This document shows positions 22,032 to 32,889 of a DNA stretch of 35,000 nucleotides, in pieces. Source of the DNA: Chrysomallon squamiferum (lineage: Eukaryota > Mollusca > Gastropoda > Neomphalida > Peltospiridae); assembly GCA_012295275.1 (NCBI GenBank), contig CM022676.1:3689758-3724757 (forward strand), written 5' to 3'. The stretch's first letter is position 1, and each line of letters starts with the position of its first letter. Position numbers and translations under genes: made by a program. The notes below the pieces were generated by a model. The model was not told where the DNA came from. It made no database searches and saw nothing but the letters and a program-made list of their open reading frames with translations.

Positions 22032-22379
22032 CTTCCACACCGGTTATACCCCGTTAGATTGTTTAAAAAAAAGGTGTGCGGTTAGCTGTTTTCGAAATGT
22101 CAGGCTCTATTCTCCTGATTGAAGAGACCACTTTAAAGTATGTATAACCGTTGCCAGCGAAAACGTTCCGACTCTGGCTGCGATGGTGGTAGCGTTATAC
22201 GGGCGATAAAAAATCGATATTAGTTGAAGCTGCCCTTCGTTCTTATTTCATTACCTTCATTCTGGTGATATTGCAGGAATTCGAAGAAGGAGAAGGAGAA
22301 GAAGAAGAAGAAGAAAAGACGAAGAGACAACTCGTCATTCGAAATCTATACACGTCATCGCAGTCAGCACCGACTTCAA

Positions 22380-22445
22380 CCGAGCCGGCGGAGTACAGTC
22401 AGTCAGTCAGCGTTCGAGGAACAGCGTTTTAGTCAGTCGCGTTTT
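22380..22445 (+). promoter_or_regulatory. Candidate initiator cluster upstream of the receptor
   Basis: A GC-richer, CpG-containing stretch with TCAGTCAGTCAG at about 22399-22410 and another AGTCAGTCGC at 22431-22440. TCAGT resembles the metazoan initiator element. Position, orientation and base composition fit a transcription start for the receptor, but no transcript evidence is available. Confidence 0.3.
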
Positions 22446-22529
22446 TCTTTCTTTTTGTTTTGTTTTGTTGTTAACACGGGCAAGAATTGTGGCAGTCCTC
22501 TTCGCTTTGGAAAGACGTTTTCGACGATA

Positions 22530-22697
22530 ATGGTACGCGACGTCAGTCGTTTGCTTGCCGGCGCTATGAAACCCGTTGTCGGGCGTCAGGATGTGAACAA
22601 AGTTTGCGTGTCTTGTTCTCACAACAGCAAGAGGATGGTGGTGCTCCACGTAGGACGGGAATTTAAAGAAGAAAACGAAAGAGATTTCATCTTGTGA
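22530..22697 (+). other. Candidate upstream ORF (55 aa) in the receptor leader
   Basis: An ATG with A at -3 and G at +4 opens a 55-codon frame ending at TGA 22695-22697. The segment 22480-22700 is balanced in base composition and free of simple repeats, unlike its surroundings. The peptide begins M-V-R-D-V-S-R-L-L and ends basic and acidic mixed (E-E-N-E-R-D-F); I recognise no domain. If it lies in the mature leader it would act as a uORF restraining receptor translation; it could equally be a chance frame. The opposite-strand frame over the same DNA looks no better. Confidence 0.25.
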
Positions 22698-23055
22698 CAG
22701 AATTTCGACGAGAGTTCGTTTTGTTTGTTTGGTGTTTTTTTTTTTTCTTTTTTTTCTTTTTGTTTCTAGTTTAAAAAAATATATATAAAACTCTTGGATT
22801 TAACTGAAACATATGTTGTTACCAAAAAAGAAAATATTTTAAAAAAAAGAAAATATTGAATGTGTGTGTTTTATTCAGATATGTTGAAAGATTTCAAATA
22901 CGAGTTATTCGGGCGCAGTTAACTGAAACCTCCCGTTTCTGGATGATGGAGTATTCGAAGAATCAGTGATTCGTGTTTTTTTTGGTTTTTTTTTAAACCT
23001 GTCTGTGATGATTTCGGAATAAAAAATTTCTTCTCTCCATTTGCTACGGTTTCAG
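22698..23055. other. Probable intron or leader DNA before the coding exon
   Basis: AT-rich with T-tracts (22734-22765) and A-rich patches. If the acceptor at 23055 is used, this is the last part of a 5' UTR intron; its donor is not certain (GTACGC at 22533 is one option). Confidence 0.4.
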
Positions 23056-23079
23056 GGTAGTAGTAGTAGGAGTTCGGTT
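23056..23079 (+). other. 5' UTR part of the receptor's first coding exon, after a splice acceptor
   Basis: A pyrimidine-rich stretch (23027-23042) followed by TTTCAG at 23050-23055 makes a good 3' splice site, so the coding exon probably starts at 23056 with 24 bases of leader before the ATG. The leader is itself a short GTA repeat (GGTAGTAGTAGTAGG). If this site is used, at least one noncoding exon lies upstream. The alternative is that transcription runs unspliced from about 22 kb. Confidence 0.6.
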
Positions 23080-23649
23080 ATGGCTGACAAACTTCTTGCA
23101 CATCTCCGATCCCCCGCCTCCTTCAGGAGCAGCGGGAAGGGGACTTTCATAGGAGGGTTCAGAAACGACCCAGAGACTTCTAGAATCCCCTCCAGCCCCA
23201 GGTGGGTCCCGACGACGTTTCCCAGCGGTCTGAACCCCGCCAACGACACCGCGGTCAGGTCGGCCCACAACTACTCCGTGCAACCCTCGGACGAGCACGA
23301 AGTGACCACGGCCGAATCCCTGATGACCACCGTGGACTTCTTCGAGCAGTTCTCCATGGGCGTGTCCTTCCCGTGGGACTCGTCCCCGTGCGACATCAAC
23401 GACACCCTGTGCGAGTTCAACGTGTCGACGGGCGCGGATTCGTCGTCTGGGACGACGCTGGAGAACCGGTACTGGGCGACGATTCTGATCATCTTTCCGC
23501 TCTTCACGGTGTTCGGGAATACCCTCGTGGTGATGAGCGTGGTCAAGGAGAGGAGCCTGAAAACGGCTACGAACTATTTCATCTGCTCCTTGGCCGTCGC
23601 GGACATCATGGTCGCCATCGTCGTGATGCCGTTTGCTGTTTACCTGGAG
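23080..23649 (+). CDS. D2-like dopamine receptor, first coding exon (partial gene)
   Basis: First 190 residues of a class A GPCR of the biogenic-amine group, best matching D2-like dopamine receptors, which sit in the plasma membrane and usually signal through Gi/o to lower cAMP. Residues 1-130 form an unusually long extracellular tail with four N-glycosylation sequons (N55-D-T, N64-Y-S, N107-D-T, N114-V-S) and no signal peptide. TM1 is about residues 131-155 with the G-N-x-L-V signature (N147 = N1.50); the first intracellular loop is about 156-164; TM2 is about 165-188 with N-Y-F-x-x-S-L-A-V-A-D (D175 = D2.50), ending in V-M-P-F-A-V-Y-L-E. The start ATG has G at -3 and G at +4, and an in-frame TAA lies upstream at 23020. 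The exon ends phase 0 at a GTGAGT donor. The exon is GC3-rich, unlike its surroundings. Octopamine, tyramine or serotonin receptor identity is less likely but cannot be excluded without TM3-TM7. Confidence 0.9.
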
Positions 23650-23655
23650 GTGAGT
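23650..23655 (+). other. 5' splice donor of the receptor's first coding exon
   Basis: GAG|GTGAGT directly after the codon for the last residue of the V-Y-L-E segment is a consensus donor. It falls between codons (phase 0). From memory, vertebrate DRD2 and DRD3 have an intron at the equivalent place at the end of TM2, which would make this an ancient intron position; this should be checked by alignment. Confidence 0.9.
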
Positions 23656-23659
23656 TCAG

Positions 23660-23814
23660 TGTTTCGTTTATTTTTTTTTTTATTTTTTTGTTTTTTGTTT
23701 TTTTTTTACTTATTTATTCATTCATTCATTGGTTGTTTGTTTGTTTTCTACATAGTTTGTCCTGTTACTGTGTTTTGAATACGTTATTAGTTTCTTGTTT
23801 ATTCCTATTTGTAT

Positions 23815-23849
<35 letters not shown>

Positions 23850-23870
23850 TTATTTGTTTGTTTGGGTTTT
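23660..23870. repeat. T-rich and TTTA repeats at the start of the intron
   Basis: T-tracts 23669-23708, ATTC and GTTT repeats and a TTTA run 23813-23852. Confidence 0.9.
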
Positions 23871-23884
23871 TTTTCTATATATTT

Positions 23885-24103
23885 AACCTACTGCTTTGTT
23901 TGAATACGTACTTGGTATTCATACTTTTATTTATTTATTTATTTGTTTATTTATTTATGTTCATATGATTACTTATATGTTTGAATACGTACCTGGTATT
24001 CATACTTTTATTTATTTATTTATTTATTTATGATTTGTTTGTTTGTTTTATATATATTTAACCTATTGTGCTTTGTTTGAATACGTACCTGGTATTCATA
24101 CTT

Positions 24104-24142
<39 letters not shown>

Positions 24143-24285
24143 TGTTCATATGATTACTTATATGTTTGAATACGTACCTGGTATTCATACTTTTATTTAT
24201 TTATTTATTTATTTATTTATATATTTATTTATTTATGTTCATATGATTACTTATATGTTTGAATACGTACCTGGTATTCATACTT

Positions 24286-24316
<31 letters not shown>

Positions 24317-24368
24317 TATATATATATATAGTATGTTCATATGATTACTTATACGTCTGAATACGTTT
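23885..24368 (+). repeat. Intron satellite, about 80-97-bp unit with a hairpin core, six copies
   Basis: The core GAATACGTACCTGGTATTCA recurs with starts at about 23902, 23983, 24079, 24168 and 24261, with a degenerate sixth at 24358. Each is followed by ACTTTTA and a variable TTTA run. Two spacer types alternate: one with TTCATATGATTACTTATATG, the other with TTTATATATATTTAACCTA. TGAATAC and GTATTCA can pair into a 7-bp stem. Confidence 0.85.
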
Positions 24369-24488
24369 TCCTTTCCTGCCAATCTGTAAATTTATTCGTT
24401 TGTTTGTTTGTTCATTTGGTAGTTAATTGGTTCCTTCGATCGATTGTCTGTATCTACAAACTGCTTCAGTGATTTACTCATTAAGCGA

Positions 24489-24519
24489 TTTATTTTATTT
24501 TATTTTATTTTATTTTATT

Positions 24520-24558
<39 letters not shown>

Positions 24559-24562
24559 TTTC
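24489..24562. repeat. (TTTTA)n then (TTTA)n
   Basis: TTTTA pentamers grading into TTTA tetramers within the intron. Confidence 0.95.
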
Positions 24563-25200
24563 ATTATAATGGATTTCTGTACCTTCTAGGACATTCCACA
24601 AACCCATGTTAATAACAAAATATATGTCTTTATGTCATCTTCTGTTTGTTCATGTCTGTACATACATATCTGGGTCTGTGATTCTTACATGTTACAGTTT
24701 CTATATAATCACTTACTTTTCATACGAAGTGAAATAATCACATCATGTTTTGAATTACGATGACAAAGAACAATGCGTTGACGAATCCATTTAACACGTA
24801 ACAATTTTGTGTTCATTGTAACGCTTGAACAAATACACTGATCTCTTGTCCACGAGAAATATACAAAGATATCTTCACACAAACACAACCAAACAAATCT
24901 GAATCTTTTCACAAATATTAGAACACAGATAAGATAGTTTTTTTTAAAGTTTTTTTAATATCATATAGATTTAAAAGCAAATTAGGTGTCGATTTTAACC
25001 CAAATTTGAAGAAATTTTAATATATTGATATAAATCAGAATAGTTTAATATATATATATATATATATTGTATAAGATAATAGGTACAGTCTTGAAGTCAA
25101 GTTTTTGAAGGAAATTAGATGTTAAGTAAAAAAAAACATTTGCTGCATACTTCATGTTGGTTATTATACATATAAGTTTTAACGTATCATGCAAGACACG
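24563..25200. other. Unique AT-rich intron DNA
   Basis: Non-repetitive except a TA run at 25050-25068. No exon or RNA gene recognised. Confidence 0.45.
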
Positions 25201-25201
25201 C

Positions 25202-25202
<1 letters not shown>

Positions 25203-25260
<58 letters not shown>

Positions 25261-25465
25261 CTTTGTATATAGGTGTGTGTTTGAGTGTGTGTGTCTGGGT
25301 ACGTGTAGGTTCTTAGTATGTGTATATGTATACGCTGAGACATACGTACATATGTTGTTACAAACACATATTCATATACACACACACATACATACATTCA
25401 TACATACATACGTACATACATACACACACACACACATACATACATACATGCATACACACAAACAC
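25203..25465. repeat. (CA)n, (TG)n and (ACAT)n compound repeats
   Basis: CA run 25203-25250, AT run to 25260, degenerate TG repeats to about 25330, then CATA/CACA repeats 25375-25465. Confidence 0.9.
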
Positions 25466-26500
25466 CCACGAAAGACAAACATAACATTTGAGAATGAGTC
25501 AAACTACATAACGCTTTTATTTGTGTCATTTTAATCAAAAGTAACTGTTTATAATGAGGATCAAACGATCTTTTTTTGTCGCAGATTTGACAAATGTGGC
25601 TATTTGTAATATAATAAACGATTACTTACAAAATCAGCGTGAAGTGTATACACTGGGGACCTAACACGTAGTAGACAAAATGTCAATTTGCCTAAGGAAT
25701 CATAGGAATAACGATCAGTTGTCCTCTAACACCTTAGATCCCATTCCAACCCGTTCTTTATGACTAGTGCATTAAAAGTTATGTCACATGCGTATTATTA
25801 TTATTTATTTATTTGTTCGTTTATTTGTTTGTTTGTTTATATTTATTTTATGTATTTTTTATTTCCTCAGTGTTTTGTTTTTTCATTTTTCCTTCCCTTC
25901 AATCTTGAAGAGTATTTTTAACAGTAATTATTAAATTTCATTTATTCATTCATTCATTTATTCATCCTTCTATCATTCATCCATTCTTCTTTCTTGCTTC
26001 TTTAAAACAAGTTAAACAATCCTTTACGAACTATTTAGCATATTTCCGTTCATTCCTTCATTCATTCACTCACCACCCCATAAACGAATCATTACCCTCT
26101 TCCTCATTTACTCGTTCACTCATCCCTTCCCACCTTCTGTCTTTTCTTCCTTCGTTCCAACACTATCTTACGACTGCCTTACGCAAAGTCAAGGTCACAA
26201 GGCACCTTTACTCTGTATTTCTTTTTGCCTTGCACGCTTTTTTTTGGTTTTACCGCTAGTTAACGGTTTAATGAATATCACCTAAGCAGTTATTTGTTTA
26301 ACGACAACTCGATGCGTGTAATATTAACGGCTAGTTCGTTAAACGGCCTGGTATCAGTATCTTTGTACACAGACGATACATGAGAGAAAACAGTTACCTT
26401 AGCGTATGTCTGAAGTTTACACTGTCTGAAGATTCGTTATTCATCCATTTTGTTGACTGTGCAACACATATTACGACCTTTCGTTTGATTAATATTTTTA
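25466..26500. other. Intron DNA, mostly unique
   Basis: TTTA/TTTG runs 25800-25860 and degenerate TTCA/CATT repeats 25938-26120; otherwise unique, with some CpGs at 26260-26400. No exon-like segment. Confidence 0.45.
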
Positions 26501-26765
26501 TATATTTTTTTTTTTTATATTTTGTATTTTTATTAATTCTTTTCTTCTTCTTCTTTTTCTTCTTGTTCTTGTTCTTGTTCTTTTTCTTCTTGTTCTTCTT
26601 CTTCTCCTTTTTCTTCTTGTTCTTGTTCTTCTTTTTCTTATTATTGTTGTTGCTGTTGTTATTATTTTTTGTGAGTTGTAGTAGTAGTAGTAGTTATAGT
26701 AGCAGTGGCAGTAGCAGTAGTTGTTGTACTAGCTCTAGTAACGGTAGCAGTATAAATTTCAAAAA
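26495..26765. repeat. Pyrimidine TTC/TTG run and GTA triplets
   Basis: TTC and CTTGTT mixtures 26539-26640, then GTT and TAG triplets to about 26750. The long + frame is Phe/Leu/Ser strings. Confidence 0.85.
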
Positions 26766-27510
26766 AATATTGTTTTCACTTCATGATTTTTTTCTGATTC
26801 CTCTGTCTTATTTTATTTTTTAGATACCTTTTAAAAAGTTCTTCTTTTTTAATATTTTATAAGTGTGTGATTTTTATTTAATTTTATTCCATTTAAAATC
26901 ATTTTTAAAGATTTCATTATTATTATCATCATCATTATTATTATTATCTTCGTCTTCATCATAATCATCAATCATTCATTCATTACACACACACACACAT
27001 ATATATATACATATATATAGTCACAGACAGACAGATAGACAGACAAACCCATACGCAATCTAATCTCACAAAAAAAAAAAAAAAAAACTCTACTAAAAAA
27101 ATTAGTTACCAAACATTACACGCATAACTAAGCAATTCTCCTTTTTTCCACCTTTTGTTTTTTTTCAGAGTATCACCAAGAAAATTGCATCCTATCAATA
27201 AATAATTGTCATTCGCACCTTTACGTACTTTTTGTTTTCAAAATTTGTTTTCCATTCAGGCGTGGTTTTGTCTACTGGGAATCTTGCGATAGCTCCAAGC
27301 CGCCATTTTGATCATTCTGTTGCAAAATAATAATTTTCCTTGCTTGTATTAATAATTCACTGGAAAGTTAACAAACCAGAAATTGGGAGCGGTGTTTTCG
27401 CCGTAGCGAATAAAGGATTATACGTCTGTAAAATAAAAAATGAAAATAATTGAAAAGCAAATTAGATAATGGATGATAATGTTGAAAAGACGAGTGATCT
27501 GAATTAGAAA
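26766..27510. other. Intron DNA with short repeats
   Basis: ATT/ATC triplets 26918-26975, CA run 26985-26998 and A-tract 27070-27087; 27100-27500 is unique and contains GCCGCCATTTTG at 27299-27310 (perfect YY1 core). Acceptor-like sites here lead into stops. Confidence 0.45.
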
Positions 27511-27519
27511 GTTAGTGAT

Positions 27520-27865
27520 ATAGGTGTGTACGTGTGTGTGTATGTGCTTTGTGTATTTATCTATGTATGTATGTATATTTGTATGTATGTATATATGTAC
27601 TTACATGTGTGTATGTATTTAATATATGTATGTTTGTATGTATGTATGTATGTTTGTATGAATGTATGTATGTATGTATGTATGTATCTGTGTCTATGTA
27701 TGCATGTATGTTTATATGTATGTGTGTGTGTACGTGTGTGTATTATGCCTGTATGTTTGTGTGTGTGTAAGTATGTACACATGTATATTTCTTTTGTATT
27801 ATTTTTTCTGTATAATTGCATGTATGTACGTGCCTATGTTCTTATGTATGTATGCATGCCTTTCC
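27520..27865. repeat. Degenerate (TATG)n/(TG)n block
   Basis: GTAT tetramers with TG runs. All frames are Cys/Val/Tyr/Met strings. Confidence 0.9.
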
Positions 27866-28118
27866 GTGTAGTGGGATTGGGACACAAATTCAAACAGCAT
27901 CAGGGATTTTCCTTGATCTATTTAAGCTTTTAATACATCAGTGATAATTAAAATTAATAATAAAATTATACAGTACCACTCAGAAGGGAATACGAAGGTT
28001 TGTTTGATGAAAATTCTACACGTGGGACTGTTTCATTATAAATATGACTTATTAAACTTTTATTTAATAGCAGTGTGTGTGCTGCTGTGTTTCCGACAAT
28101 ATACAATGTGCGTGTCTG

Positions 28119-28660
<542 letters not shown>

Positions 28661-28679
28661 TTGGTCTGGTTTGGTGCAC

Positions 28680-28815
28680 TTTTTTTTCTTCTTTTTTTTT
28701 TTTTCTCTCCTTCTTATTTTTTTCTCTCCTTCTTATTTTTCTTCTTCTTCTTTTTCTTGTTGTTTTCTTCTTATTCTGTTTTTCGTCGTTGTTTTCTGCT
28801 GTCGTTTCTTTTCTT

Positions 28816-28878
<63 letters not shown>

Positions 28879-28891
28879 ACACACACACACA
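28680..28891. repeat. Pyrimidine tract ending in (CT)n(CA)n
   Basis: TTC/T-rich DNA, then a CT run from 28819 to about 28866 with one short interruption and a CA run to 28891. Confidence 0.9.
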
Positions 28892-28930
28892 TCTAGATTT
28901 ACTGCAGCAGTCTCACTCATTATAAAATTA

Positions 28931-29350
28931 GTAGTAGTAGAAGTAGTTGAAGTAGAAGAAGTAGTAGTAGTAGTAATAGTAGTAGTAGTAGAAGTAGCTG
29001 AAGTAGAAGAAGTAGTAGTAGTAGTAATAGTAGTAGTAGTAGTACTATGATGATGATGATGATGACGATGATGACGATTTTAATCTCTAAATTTTTATAA
29101 GTGAATAAAAACAAAATGATGATAATAATAATAATAGTAGTAGCATTAGTTAGTAGAACTGGTAGTATTAAAAGTGATAGAAGAAGTACTAGTAGTAGTG
29201 GTAGTACTAACAGTAGCAGTAATAGTGGTAGTATAGTAGAAGTCATAGCAGTAGTAGCGGTAGTAGTTTTAGTTTTAGTAGTAGTAGTAGTAGTGGTAGT
29301 GTAGTGGTAGTAGTAGTAGTAGTAATAGTAGTAGTAATAGTAGTAGTAAA
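28931..29350. repeat. GTA triplet region with an internal 51-bp duplication
   Basis: AAGTAG(T/C)TGAAGTAGAAGAA with its following GTA run occurs at 28941 and again at 28992. GAT triplets lie at 29047-29077, and degenerate GTA triplets continue from 29118 to 29347. Confidence 0.9.
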
Positions 29351-30235
29351 ATTCATTAATATTAAAATGTGTTTAATCCACACGCACACTAACTGATTAA
29401 CGACCATCTTCGAAGAATCCCTCAATCTCTCATTTCTCATCCTATTTAATAACCAGCAGCAAGAATTCTTTTTACGAGACATCCCGGTAACTACGTACGC
29501 ACATACCACGACCATTGTTAGCTTTGAGCTCTGTCTGGAACTGGAAAAGCAACAGTTTTTTTTGTTTTCCTTTTTTTAATCTTAGATGATTGATCTGCTT
29601 ATACTTGTTGCCCTGCACCAGTTGAAGAACAACCAATCTGAAATAAATAAAAAAAAATCGTGTAACTTTAGGGAGAAGTGTTGATATGAAAAACTTGATG
29701 AGTGTTGTTTCACTTTGCTTTTTTTTTTTTTTTTTTTTTTCTTGTACACAAACATTCGCCATTACCAAAGCCATTTATCATTGTAAGACTCGAATCAATA
29801 TATTTGATAAATATCTATCCTCCGAAGTATTTCATTTTTTTCTTTCGATATAATCTAAACATTGCAAAAAAAAAAAAAAAAGAAAGAAAGAAAAAAAAAA
29901 GAAACAATAAAGATTTGTAATGACATCAAAATTGCGATTTCGTTTCAAATTTTTTGTTTATCTGTTGTTTTTTTTTGTTTTTTTTGTTTGTTTGTTTGAG
30001 TGGGATAATTGTTTGCGAAAACCGATATTATGTTTCAATAATCATCAGAATTTTGTTTCTTAATGTCACTATTTTTGACATTAATATCATTCTATTTTAA
30101 AATTAGATTATTGCAATTCAAATATAGTGTTTATTATTTGCTGAATTATCTTTGGATTTGTATGACATATCATAAACAGACAAACTGAGTGACACCTACT
30201 GAAATATGTATGTGTATATGTGTTTGTGTGTGTGT
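29351..30235. other. Intron DNA, unique with T/A tracts
   Basis: T-tract 29720-29740, A-tract 29866-29881, otherwise unique. No exon seen. Confidence 0.45.
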
Positions 30236-30244
30236 ATGTGTATA

Positions 30245-30275
<31 letters not shown>

Positions 30276-30300
30276 TTTTTTATTATTATTATTATTCCTA
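30236..30300. repeat. (TTA)n microsatellite
   Basis: TTA triplets with a short T interruption at about 30275. Confidence 0.9.
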
Positions 30301-30766
30301 TTGTTATTTTTATCTACGACTACTGAATGAATAGACATATATTGATATGTACGCACGTATGTATGAATACACATATACACACACCGATATACTTTTATAT
30401 CTGACGGACAAACAGAAATGGGTTCACAGACAGAAAGACAAACAGACAGACAGATAAATAGATATCTGATCGATGTAATGCCTGTGTTATACACATAACT
30501 ACACCAGGAAATATTTATTGAATTAGTTAGTACCTTGTTAATCAGTTGTTGGGTTATTTTATTACTTCTTGTCTGTGTATTTACCTTGTGGCTAGTTAAT
30601 TTTTTTTTTTTTTTTTTTTTTTGCTAATTTGTTTCTTTTATTGTCTCTCATTTTTCTTTTGTTTTCTTCTTTTTATTTTTTTTTTATTTATTTATTTATT
30701 TTTTTAAATACTAGTTAATAGGCAACAAAAGCATGTACAACAAAAATTATTTTCAATAAATCAATA
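30301..30766. other. Intron DNA with short simple repeats
   Basis: GACA repeats 30430-30455, T-tract 30600-30622 and TTTA run to 30705. Nothing else recognised. Confidence 0.45.
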
Positions 30767-30882
<116 letters not shown>

Positions 30883-31150
30883 TCATTAATTGGGAATCGA
30901 ATCATGCTCTGAGACGATTTAACCGCTTTCCAGCAATAAACAAGAGGTTTTAGTTTCCTCCAAAGAAAAATTTCAAAAAGTGACAAGTAGAGGGATCGTT
31001 CTCAAAATAATAAAACTATCATTACCAAGTGTGACCTGTTTCAACGAAAGGACTACAAAGTTTCTAAGCAACAGTTGTATGGAATGTATATTGAGCTGAA
31101 ACTGTTATTATTAATTTTTAGTTGTTTTTATCCACAACAGCTGCAATTAA
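30883..31150. other. Unique intron DNA
   Basis: Non-repetitive AT-rich DNA; no exon seen. Confidence 0.45.
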
Positions 31151-31154
31151 TAAC

Positions 31155-31155
31155 A

Positions 31156-31186
<31 letters not shown>

Positions 31187-31335
31187 ACAAACAAACAAAC
31201 AAACAAATAAATAAATAAATAAACAGAAAAAAAAAATAAATAAATAAATAAATAAATATAATAAAAAATTATAAAATCAAATCAAATAAAATAAAACAAA
31301 GAAAATAAAGAAAAATAAAGGAAAATAAGTAGATA
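31155..31335. repeat. (AAAT)n and (AAAC)n block
   Basis: AAAT run, AAAC run 31185-31206, AAAT again, then A-rich DNA. Confidence 0.9.
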
Positions 31336-31800
31336 ATGCACAGCAATACAGCTTAATCAATTCTAAAAACCAGTTCAATTCAGAACATCACAATGCATTA
31401 CTACGCAACTCATCATTACGTGAAAATAACGTAACACGCGTATTTATCTTTGACAAATCGACGTCAGACTCATTTCGTTATGAGGAGTCTCACACTTTTG
31501 ACACCGGAATTCCCCGAGCGGAGCAACATCGCTATTACAAATTGTTTAAAATTCCATTCTTCACTGCGCGCGACACAAGAGACTTGTACAAAAAAAACAC
31601 AAACTGACACGGCAGCGAGAAATATTTACTAGATGATCTATCGCAAATGTCGAGTCGCACTTTGCAGACGTTTCTCGTAAGAAATATGGATGCACGTGGT
31701 ACGTAAGCGAGTTCGTTTTGCCGACGAGTGAAAGGGAAAATAAATTGATATTTACTGGTTATGAGTCGTCTGCTAAGATATTGCTAAAGAAAAAAAGAAA
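31336..31800. other. Unique intron DNA with CpGs
   Basis: Non-repetitive and richer in CpG from 31430 to 31740. The + frame 31450-31632 has no recognised motif. Possibly regulatory. Confidence 0.35.
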
Positions 31801-32010
31801 AAAAGTAAATAATATTTTTTTTTTTTTTTTTTTTTTTAAAATACGAGTTAATAATTGTGTAGAGAAGGCAAAATGAGAAATACAAAATACAAAGTGGACA
31901 GATAAATCATAAGAACAACAGTAATGATGATGATGATGATGATGATGATGATAATAATAATAATATACAAATAAATGAATAAATAAATGAATAAATAAAT
32001 AAATACAGAT
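31801..32010. repeat. T-tract, GAT triplets and AAAT run
   Basis: T-tract 31816-31837, GAT triplets 31924-31950, AAT then AAAT/GAAT repeats to about 32005. Confidence 0.9.
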
Positions 32011-32479
32011 TAAATTTATTTATTATAGACATTACTCTTTGCTGATAATAAAGTATCGCGGCTAGCTCTAAACCAATCCTCTTTTTTAGTTGGACCACGC
32101 AAACCCTACAGCTACATTTATCCCTTCTTGACATTAAACCACTTTATTCCTCCAAAAATAAAACCTGCCATGATTGAAACCGGTTACAAATTTGTTCACG
32201 AAGACGTATCCCTGTGGATTACACACTACACGAATTCTAAATCGTTCAACGAAACTTTTTTTTTTTTTTTTTTTTTTTTTGTCACTACGACCACGACCAA
32301 GTTGAAAAGAAGAAGAAAGAAAAAGAAAGAAAGAAAGAAAAAAAAAAAATAAAAACTTTCCGCGTTTTTAGACCACGCCATTGCGTAAAGTCTTCAAAAC
32401 CAAAATCGATCCCTTGTGTCAAACAAGACAACCTGCAAACTTTCCATCTTCTCCTTTTGCTTGTTATTAAAAACTTAAC

Positions 32480-32860
32480 AAAACAACTTGGCTCGCAATC
32501 GCTTTCCACGAGTATCTTTCCACGGCAGACGAAGATAATTCGTGTTTATTGTTGTTGTACGAGTGACAGCGACAGGCGCTCGCTTTTCGAGTCCGCTGCC
32601 CTCGGCTTTTTCCGGTTGTCAGATTCTTCTCGAGGTGGCAGCGAGCGAGCGAGCGAGCGAGCGAGCGATTCACCGGTCACCCACCGGCTGACAGTCGCGG
32701 GTGATTTGCAGAAACAGACGAAACAGACGTAACAGACGTCACTGACTGGAAGAAAAATTGTCTAGCGACCGTCGCCGTGGTGGTTGTTTCAGACTGCGAC
32801 GGTCTGAGTGTACTTCAGTTTGTTGTCGTCTGCCGCACTCGTTATTTTTATTTTTGTTTA
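32480..32860. promoter_or_regulatory. CpG-rich island within the intron, possible alternative promoter
   Basis: The only strongly GC- and CpG-rich stretch of the intron. It includes a (GAGC)n run at 32640-32667, CACCGGTCACCCACCGG at about 32671, repeated ACAGACG units 32713-32737 with GACGTCAC, and CGACCGTCGCCG at 32766-32777. This composition fits a promoter or 5' UTR. No TATA box is evident and no transcript is known to me. Confidence 0.35.
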
Positions 32861-32889
32861 ATTTTTTTTATTTTTTTTATTGTATTTAT

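Noticed and set aside
23202-23903. 233-codon frame overlapping the receptor exon in another + frame, plus minus-strand frames 23044-23546
   Set aside because: They follow from the GC-biased codons of the real frame, lack family features and run into T-rich intron DNA.
27160-27300. Second receptor exon after the acceptors at 27169 or 27259
   Set aside because: In-frame stops come within about eleven codons, and the expected TM3 cysteine and DRY motif are missing.
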